A stretch of 64,000 nt of DNA from the NCBI RefSeq assembly GCF_015706575.1, contig NW_024037055.1, forward strand, positions 10,702,262-10,766,261. Reading direction: 5' to 3'. The notes below the pieces were generated by a model. That model saw only the letters and a list, made by a program, of their open reading frames with translations. It made no database searches and was not told where the DNA came from. This document shows, piece by piece, positions 1 to 9,400 of the stretch (positions are counted from its first letter, which is position 1; each line of letters starts with the position of its first letter). The translations under genes were made by a program, and so were the position numbers. The stretch comes from Patiria miniata. Taxonomy: Eukaryota > Echinodermata > Asteroidea > Valvatida > Asterinidae.

Positions 1-310
1 CACTAACGAGTGTGTTATAAGGAAATACATCATTACAATTCTTTGAAACAATCAATCTGTGACAATCACATCTCATCAGCATCTCATCATGAACGGGAAA
101 TCTTAATGCCAATGCCTTTTGAATCCATACCAATCACAGAAAGTTCAAAGTGTATGTTTTATTATGCAGGAACTCGTGCATGAAAAATAGCACCCTCTAC
201 GTACAATTGAAGTGACTTCATTTTGCAGAACCAAGCAGACACATTGGTCTTCACTGGAGATTGAGAGGAACATATCAACTTAAATTAAAGAGAAGTTGTG
301 GGATTTATAC
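1..310. other. POLR2A intron (partial), nothing else seen
   Basis: AT-rich sequence downstream (on the minus strand) of the last visible POLR2A exon. The next conserved RPB1 block expected after GYK, which begins VERHMCDGD in human, is not found here, so that exon must lie left of the window. Confidence 0.6.
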
Positions 311-443
311 CTTGTAGCCACACTGCAAGTGCAAGTCACTTGTCTTTGGGTGGAATCTCAGGTCTACACGCTCACCGTTGTCTCGGATGATGTATTTAGC
401 CCCTGGGTACTGGTTGTGACCCAATCGCACCAGCTCTTGGAGC
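311..443 (-). CDS. POLR2A: POLR2A exon 7
   Basis: The acceptor TGTTGCAG precedes G|CTC, completing the Lys codon split from exon 6. The exon reads [20 protein letters not shown], then [12 protein letters not shown] and ends GYK before a GTATAA donor (phase 0). It is 133 bases and matches the RPB1 segment just before the active-site region. Confidence 0.93.
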
Positions 444-3400
444 CTGCAACACAACAAAACAATTGTTTCATTGACATTCTAATTGGCAATACCAGTCAAC
501 GACAAAAGCGAAGGAAAAAACTGCCCATGACCGACTCTTATTCATTACCACATTTGAACGTTTTATTCTTAAATCTCCTAAATACTAAACAAAAATTATC
601 TTGGCTTGATTATTTAAAGGGAAAACCTGTGTCCTGCAGAACCCCAAAGTGTAATGTCTGTAATACAAAATGTGGAAATCGCCTGCAAAGCGGGCAACAG
701 GTGGCAAAACTGCCTCCCCAGCGTAGCAGGCAAGGTGAAGCCTCTTTCCATATAAATAGGAAAGTATCATGCCTGACTTGACAGACTTTACGTTCCAATT
801 TTACTGATATAAAAAAACCCCAACTGTGTTACTGCACAGCATCGGAATTCAATCAGAATCATAAGGAGTCAGCATAATTCCTCATCAAACAAGAGTTACG
901 ATTCATATACAAGTGTGGGTAATTGAAATAAAAAACTAAAAAACGACCACTAAAAAAACTTCTCCTTCAAAGTTGTATTCAATAATTTCAACAAATATTG
1001 TGCTAAAGCTTACTTGTCAATGTTGAAGGGTGTGACGATCTCTGGGTAGGTCAGATTCTGAGCAATAGTCCTGGGCACTCCAACTTGGTCGATGGACAGA
1101 TTAGGATCTGGGGTGATCACAGCACGGGCTGAGAAGTCTACACGCTTACCCATCAGGTTGCCACGAATACGACCCTCTTTGCTTTTCAGTCGCTGCTTGA
1201 CTGATTTGAGGGGCCGCCCGGACTTCTGCATGGCCTATTTTATCGAAAACAAAAAATTAAAGTCAAATTTCTCTTAACAATGAGAAGCTCAATAGCTGGC
1301 ATAACACCACAAAAAAAAATTGACTGAAGCAGGATTTTACCTGCGGATCACTAATATCCATACAGGCAAAGAAGCAACTGAGCTTTTAGCACTTTGTCGG
1401 TTGTCTCTCAAAAGTGTCAATACCTATGTTTAAGAGGTGCATATCACAAGCAACCTGTATATATTATGCCATGTGGCCTGGGATAATACTTAAAAGCACA
1501 ACGCTGCATTTAACTGACTTACCCAGTGAACCAAGGTCAGATTCACACTGTGAGTCATTTATTTTTCAAAATGCTGATTATAAGGCAATTGCAAATGTAT
1601 GGTTCCAGTTCTGAAGAATCCAGTCTTAACAATAACCTCTCAGAACAAAAATGGGAGAGACAAGGATTGCCAAGGAGTGATCTTGTTAGAATCAGCAAAC
1701 GTACCCTAGGCAATCCTGGTAGCTCATTGTCAGAGAGTGTAGCCACATGGAACTGTAGCATCCTTGTGTCTTCAGCTATGATATGGGCAGCAGCACCATT
1801 CTGTTCATTCTTCTGGAGTTGATTGTTGGCCTTGATGATGTCCGCCAACTTGTGTGTCAGATCGTCCTGATATTTTTAAGAGGGAGGGGTAAAAACAGAA
1901 CAATGAATGTTGCTTTGAACTGTCAATTGACAGCAGAATCATGCCAAAAGTATGTGAACATTTACATAAATCTTTTTTGATGGTCTGACATGTATGTATG
2001 AAAAGACTGATAAGACAGAAACAGTATCAAATTTTGATTAACCCTTACCCTACTAGACCCTCCAACGCATGCCAATATGTGCCTCAAGAAAATCTCCTAT
2101 GTTTTTTGCATGGCCCTCCAATATCTGCCATGTCATTTCAAGGGTAACTGGACAGGCACTCCAATACATGCCACAGAGAACAATGAGAGTCCTCTGATAA
2201 CAAAGTGAGTGCCCCCAGCTGGTCAGTATCAGGCACCCTCCAGGGCCTCCAACTCCTGCCAATTGGAGCCTTCACTGTCAAGATAGTTTATCTGCCAAAA
2301 AACTGCAGCTGGAGGGCATTGGCATAACCAACTGACATGCAGTAAACTACCCTCAGAGAGTAAGGGTTAATGTGCAAAATTGTGTGAACTTCTGCAATAA
2401 TACTGGTTTATGTTGTATAGCGATTTTAGTTGTAAAGAATTATAAACTCAAAATGCTGTTTATTGGCTGAGAATCCTCCTAAATCTACCTAATTCTAGTA
2501 CTGCGCAAGGACCCCCATGGTACATCCTTTTGTTTGTGGTATCACACTGAAGGACAATAGTAAATTAATAGTTGGGTACTATCTTCCTTTCTCCAAGTTC
2601 AGCTGGTGGATTTTGAATGGTATGGGAGGCTTGCTGTATAAAACAAAAACTGCATACCAGGGAAAAGTCCACCATTTAAGTTATTTTCTTTTTTTTGCCA
2701 CTACGGGGATCCCTGATAAAACCAATAAGAACTGTTTGCATGTACCTGATTTCTAGCTGAGCCAAACATGACTACAGCCGGCCTGACACAGAGCGGTGGG
2801 ACAGGCATGACTGTGATGATTATCCAGTCTGGCCGGGTGAACTTGGGGTCCATCCCAAGGATCAAGCTCTCCTCATCTGAGATGCGCTTGAAGATCTCAT
2901 GGACACGTTCAGCTGTCAAGGCAATCTTGCGCTCCTGCGTGTCCTCATTGACATGCTTCCACTCTGCTGTCAGGTCCAGTCCAGCCCGGCGGATCTGGGG
3001 CTGGTACCTTCCACAGCCACCATGACCCTAGGCAAGAAATTACAATTGGGGGGACAAATACCATGAAAATGCTCTACAACAATAATACTGGTTATTTGTA
3101 TTAAGAGCCCTACCTGATTTCAATAGGTCATACCATTGCTAATGTTGCTTGTATCAAGACTTTGTGGCCACATCACTAGTTACATGGCACATAGAAGTTT
3201 ATGGCATCTGATTTGTATCACTTGATGAACTACATGTAAAACTGCCAAACTATAGGATATGAATAGCTTAGTTAGCAAGGCTCCAATATGGTAAGGCTTC
3301 AGAGCATTGCAGGTTCAAGTCATTTCTTTAATCAAACCATATGTATTCAATAATTTTATTCAATACTAAGAATGAACAAATACCCTACAGTTGGTTTGGG

Positions 3401-6400
3401 ATGTATTTTCAGACTTATATTCACAAGGCCCTGTTGTCCCTTTGGGACTTCAGAAGGATCTTACATTATTTTCAAAGAAATCTGCCACCTGGTTGTTGAG
3501 CACGTTGGATTTTATGAGTCTGACGGTGGCAAGGCATGTATGGGTGATATAAATGTTGATATGTTATTTGCATTGGGGTTTGTACCTGATTTCTAGGTTC
3601 TGGTGCTTCCCCCTCTCGTTTGGCTAAGTCGGCATTGAAAGTCTGGTCCATCTCCTCTCCGCCCTCACAGATCTTCTTGGTCCGGCAAACATCGTAGATG
3701 TGGGCTAGGCGCTTGCGAGGGAAACCCTTGGACTTACTCAGGATCTCTTTGACTTTGGGGTGGTTCTGGAAATCATGCAGTAGTGAAAAAAGCTCCATTT
3801 TGAACTGAGGTAGAACACAGAATCCCACACCTCCTACATTTTTCCAATTCACCAGCATTGACTTTCTCTTCATGCCAGTCCTCAATGTGTAGTGCATATT
3901 TTGACACTTTTTTGGGAGGAGGGGGGTATTTACATTGGACAAACCATTCTCATAAAATGTCAAATTTTCAAAAACGGTTGTTCGTTTTCCAGGAAAATAT
4001 ATATGCACAGAAATCAATGTCAATTCTCAAATCAACATGTGATATACGGTAAGCACTGATAATTACCAAGGCTTTGTCTATTTGTATTAAAATTCTGTCT
4101 CTTTAATACGAATGTTGTTACATGCACACTAAATTTCAATTAAATATGTCACAACATACATGTAGTATGACCTACATGTATGTCTATTCAATGCCATTTC
4201 TAAGCAAAGAAACTTGCTCAGCATGAGACAGGAAATATTTACTGTGCAAAAACAGGTTATAAGCCAAAATGTAATGCAATTCATGCAGCTTATGACATGT
4301 GCTTATGACAGGTGGTCAGCACGTCATTCATTTGCTGGGCAGTTTTTCCTACTCAGCAACTCCATGATATCTTTCCATGCAGTTGTTAGCAGTATTTTGC
4401 ATATTCTCCCCTGTGGTATATTCTCCCCTGTGTGTACACAGAGGGCCCCCTCCTCTTGTTTCTCACCTGGTCCACCAACATTTTGGAACAGAAGAAGCAA
4501 ACGCAGCGCAGGATCTTGACAGTCTTCGTCAGGAAGCCTGGGTGGAATACAGGCTTGGCAAGCTCAATGTGGGCAAAGTGGCCTGGGCAGTCCACCTGGT
4601 TGCAGGCGCAGGTCTGACAGCGAGAGGCGCGGTCCACGCAACCCTGACGAGGGTCCATCAGACCACCCAGCTTGGGCTTGCCACCTTCCATGACCTCAGC
4701 ATACTTGATGCCACCCTCTACCACCGACATGCGACGCTGAAAGTGGAGAGTGAATTCTGTGTAACAATCTTTAGGTCTACAATTCAGACTATTCTGAGCA
4801 ACTTATGAATGAATCTATACTGAACAAAATTCTTTAAAACTGAACAATCCTTGTTGCATTGCTCCATCATTATCAGGGTTCTCCCCACACACATATGTAT
4901 CTCTGCCCACTACGTAAGAATTTCTGATTGACTTTCAGATCCTCATAGTCATATGGTGGTCATGCTATTTAGCTTCAACATTTGTCAACAAACATGATCA
5001 GTATCAACAAGATCAAAATGCACTCTTCAACTTCAAAAAAGTTATCGTCATTATTCAATAGACTCTTACAGGTCATATGAATGTAAGTTAGGCCAAACAA
5101 AAAAAATGGTGTGTTTGCGGTAACGGCCTGAAAAAAATCCAGGTAGGTAGGTAGGAAAATAATTTTATTTCGTAGGGTTTTTTTTTTCATTTCAGTTCTG
5201 CATGCCCATGCGTGTTCTTTCGCAAAAAAATTGTATAAAACCACTATTCAAGCATTGAAGATATTCAATCGATACATTTCAATCCAAATTAATTTGTATC
5301 GTCGGCCAGGGTTCTCCCCAGGATTTTTTCAAACATGTGGGGAAGATTTGCTGTGATTCAACAACCCGAAAATGTTTGAACTTTAGAAGCTCTCTGGTGC
5401 ATTTTAGAGCAAATCTGGGGGTCTTTATCTTAAGATTTGTCCTTGAAATTCAGAGGAGATCTTGTAGGTCACTAATATTTTTGTAATTAAAGAAAAAAAA
5501 TCAAAATTGTTAACTTAGAAAAAATTAACATTTCACAACCTGTGTTTCATTGCTTCCTAACTAGAAAAGTATGATTTACATTAACATGTAAGTTTCAAAT
5601 TAAGAAATTAACCCTAACTCCCTAGGCCTTTTTGCTAGGATGTAGCCTCAATCCTGCAAAATCCTCCAATTGGCCCCATGGAAAAATAGCATATAGCCTC
5701 AATCCTGCAAATTCCTCCGTTATTTCTTGAATATGGTCCATGGAGGGGTGACCACTGCCTGAATCCTGCAAAATCCTCCGGCTATGACTGTCAATAGGCT
5801 GAGGCAGAGGCAGTGACATCCTGGAGCAGTACGGAGGTTGTCAAGTATAATCAAGGACTAAATTTATGCACGGATGAGCATAAACAACACAAGGTCCGGC
5901 CCAAGACCTTGACACAGTGTGTACTCCGAAATCAGCAACGCACTTTTGCCATGTAACCTCAATCCTGCAAATTCCTCCAATTTGCAAAAAGGATTTTGGA
6001 GGATTCAGGGCGGTTAGGGTTAAGGTGGAGAAAAAAACAACTTTTGCTTCCGATTACATGCCTTTCAAAATAGCGTCAGTAGGTCGGAAAATTATTTCGC
6101 CAATTTTCTTGGGGTGCTGATTAATGGAGCATCATTCGTACTAAAGAGCAAGGAATCATGTTTATTTTGTGCCTGGATTATTTTCATTTGCGCCACGAAC
6201 GTTATCAAGACTGGCTATCAAACGTGATTAAAACTTGCCTCACCTAAATAAAAATATATTTGAGGTCGGTGATTCCACTTCATGCTTAACATACATCACG
6301 GCCGCTGGCACCGCCAACATTCCGCCTGGCTGGCCGAACATCGCGCCGAACTCACGGCCCACGTGGCCGAAAATCTTGCACTACTGCAGAAACACGCTAC

Positions 6401-9400
6401 GATGTTTCGCCACAAGTTCGAGCTTTGCAATCTCGTCATTTTAATGGAAAACACATCCACAGAAAGTAAAGATCACGTTCTGTGAATTAATTCGCAGAAA
6501 TTCTCTTTCTCCAGCGATGTTTATTTGGTAATATTTTTACGATCCAACTTCGGCCCACTACATCATCATGCTGTATGCATGATACGAAGTATGGACCGGA
6601 GAGAGGCAGTAGTCACTGGTTCCGGTCCTTCATCATAGCATTGATTCCGTTAGCTGGCGAAGGGAACAAGTGTACCATGCTGTATGTTAGCTGGGTGCTG
6701 CTGGTGGTCGACAGAACACGTCATCGTGTGCATTTTGATCACACATGCATCAGAAAAACAGGATTTTGGTCAAGATTTTGCATGTCAAGATGAAATAATG
6801 GCGTATGTAACGATCAAATTGTGCATTTTAATGGCGTGTATAATAATTATATTGTGCGTATCAGGGGCTAAAAAATGTGACCGCCATTTTTTTGTCGGCG
6901 TATCGGGCCGGCCGCAATTCCAGCGTATCAGGCCGATACGCAGTACGCACGTTTGTACGTGGGGAGCTAGAACCATGCTGTCCGTCGGCCAGCCAGGCGT
7001 ACCCCGATGCGTTTGTGCAAAAATAATCGTACTTCGTAGTTTGAGAATTCAAGTTTTGAGATCGTCGCGATTTTCGCACGTTTAATACAGTTTTGAGATC
7101 GTCGCGATTTTCGCACGTTTAACACAGGTATGTTTGTGTCAAATCATGGTCAGATTCAAGTGTGGAAAATGTTTTTTGTTCGTGGCAAATAATTAAAAGT
7201 ACTTGAAATGTTTGAAATTTGTCAATTATCAACCTTCAAAATGGCAATAAAAAGTTTGAGGTCGGCAATTTGGCCGAAAAAATTCCAGGTCGGTCGGGTT
7301 ACCGTAAACACACAATTTTTTTTGTTTGGCCTTAAGGGAATTGACATTCACAATCCCACATAAACATGCGTAGTGCGAACACACAAACGTTTACAAATTG
7401 CATTCTTCCTTCAGTATCTGATCTATTAGTGGCTATCGTTGCGGCAGCCGTAAAAATGATTTTAAACTGCTACATGTATGCCTATCGTTACGGTGCTGCA
7501 AAACCCATTGCGAATCTATATTACATAAACCTATCCCTCCAACCAGAACCCTACATGTTTGACTACCGTGCCAGGGATAGGGATTCGAAACAACTACCAC
7601 GCTGTTTTTTGGGTTTTTTTACTCCTAGGATTTTGGTCTGTCGTAGTCATACTAGTGCCCCACTAGGAACGCAATCTCAATTTTAGAATTCTCAGCGTTC
7701 ACCACAAAAGTTGCCAAAATCATGCAAAACACTTGACCTCTGAAAATACCTCTGAAAGCACCTACTAGCTCCACATGTAAAAGACGATGTAATGGGGCTT
7801 CAATGATACTCAAGATTATTTTTGGGGTTACAAATCCATGAAATTCAACTAGTATAGCACAGATATCATACAGCGATCATTCAATAACGTTGATGGCTGT
7901 GATCTACCAACGCATTGTCTATGGACGTACATACAAACATGTACGCTAAGCGCAGTGATACGGCCATGACCTGCTGTCGATAAAGAATCGGGCATGCACC
8001 AATGACTGTTTCATGACAAGGTGCGGTACAAGAGTACGCCTGCCCGCACAACGACTTGACAGCACGAGCGGTCTCTTGCCGCTATCATGATCAATGAAAA
8101 AAAATCCCCCCACAAAATTAATTATTAAGCAATATATTCGTTGTTTAAGTTCCTGTTCAATTGGCCATGATCTATGCAACATGATCCAGCCCCGTCCAAT
8201 TAGAGTGTACAGCATATGGCCACTGTCCATTCGTCATGCGTGCATGCCAAGGTACATGATATTGATATACAGTGGTGCAGTGATTGACTTGTCATGAAAC
8301 AGTCGTTGGTGCATCCCCCTGATCTGCACATGGAGTTTGTTTATTAACAGCTGGTCACAGTCGTGTCCCTGTGCTTTGCATGTTTGCATGTACATGTACA
8401 TGTACGTCCATAGACAATGTGTTAGACCACAGCAATCAACGTTTCGCTGTATGATGTCTGTGCTACACATTGGCACTTTACTAGTTATATTTCACGGATT
8501 TGCAACCCCAAAAATAATCAGGAGTAGGCCTATCAATGAAGCCCATTACTTCATCTTTGACAAATGGAGAAGAGTAGATGCTTTCAAAGGTATTTTTGTC
8601 AAGTATTTTGCGTGATTTTTGGCAACTTTTGTGGTGAACACTGAGAATTCTAAAACTGAGATTGTGTTCTATTCCTAGTGGGGCGCAAGTACTACGACAG
8701 AGTTAATAAATCCCAAACGTCAGAAAAGGAGTTCTACTTGTAAGTTCTAGTGCCCCACTTAGTGGGTCTAGGTTAGGCCTAGAATTCATCTTCTTCTTCG
8801 TAATCCGTGGCATTGCCTTAACGGGATTTTTTTATTTTGAAAGGGAAATAAAGTCAGACATGTCAGAAAGATTCCCATATCTGGCCATCACTTTTTACCC
8901 TGTGCACAAACCGTACGAGACTGGTTAGTCCCATAAATGTGACGGAAATACTGGACTACCTCCGTATTAACGTCACACATCCCACATGTGGTCTGTGCAC
9001 GGACAGTCCGTTGCTAGGGGAGCCGGAAATCAATTTGAAATTGCAAATATTTTGTCACTTTACACTCACACAATGCCATCTACAACTGCTTAATAGCAGC
9101 AAAACGTTAAATTCTGCACCTTCATAGGTCTGGTTATCTGGTTATGAACAATGGCAGCCGAAAGTCGTCCGAATTCAACTCGAAATTACAATAGAAAGTT
9201 TCCAGTGTTCGTACAGTCATGCAGGCCTGCGTAGCTTTGGCTGTGCTTTCGCATCAGATTGATAACATTATGTAATTAGAGCCAATTATAGTAATTAATA
9301 AGGTTGTGACTTTTTGAACATGAGAACAAGTAAGGCGCTTTCTCTTAAACATTATGGGAATATTTAATAATGTGTACCTCGTATATCTTGTTAGGAGCAC

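Larger units (their letters stand above)
5091..7331. mobile_element. 2.2 kb non-autonomous TIR element (GGCCAAACAAAAAAAA ends)
   Basis: The left end GGCCAAACAAAAAAAATGGT is repeated inverted at 7331 going left, with GTGTGTTT(G/A)CGGTAAC and a CCAGGT block also shared, about 60 bp in all. A TTAA MITE (5608-6023) sits inside, so this element is older than that insertion. No transposase is recognised. The superfamily is not clear. Confidence 0.6.

Noticed and set aside
3472-4023. 183-codon minus-strand ORF as a separate gene
   Set aside because: Only 3765-3586 is coding (POLR2A exon 3). The flanks are intron read-through.
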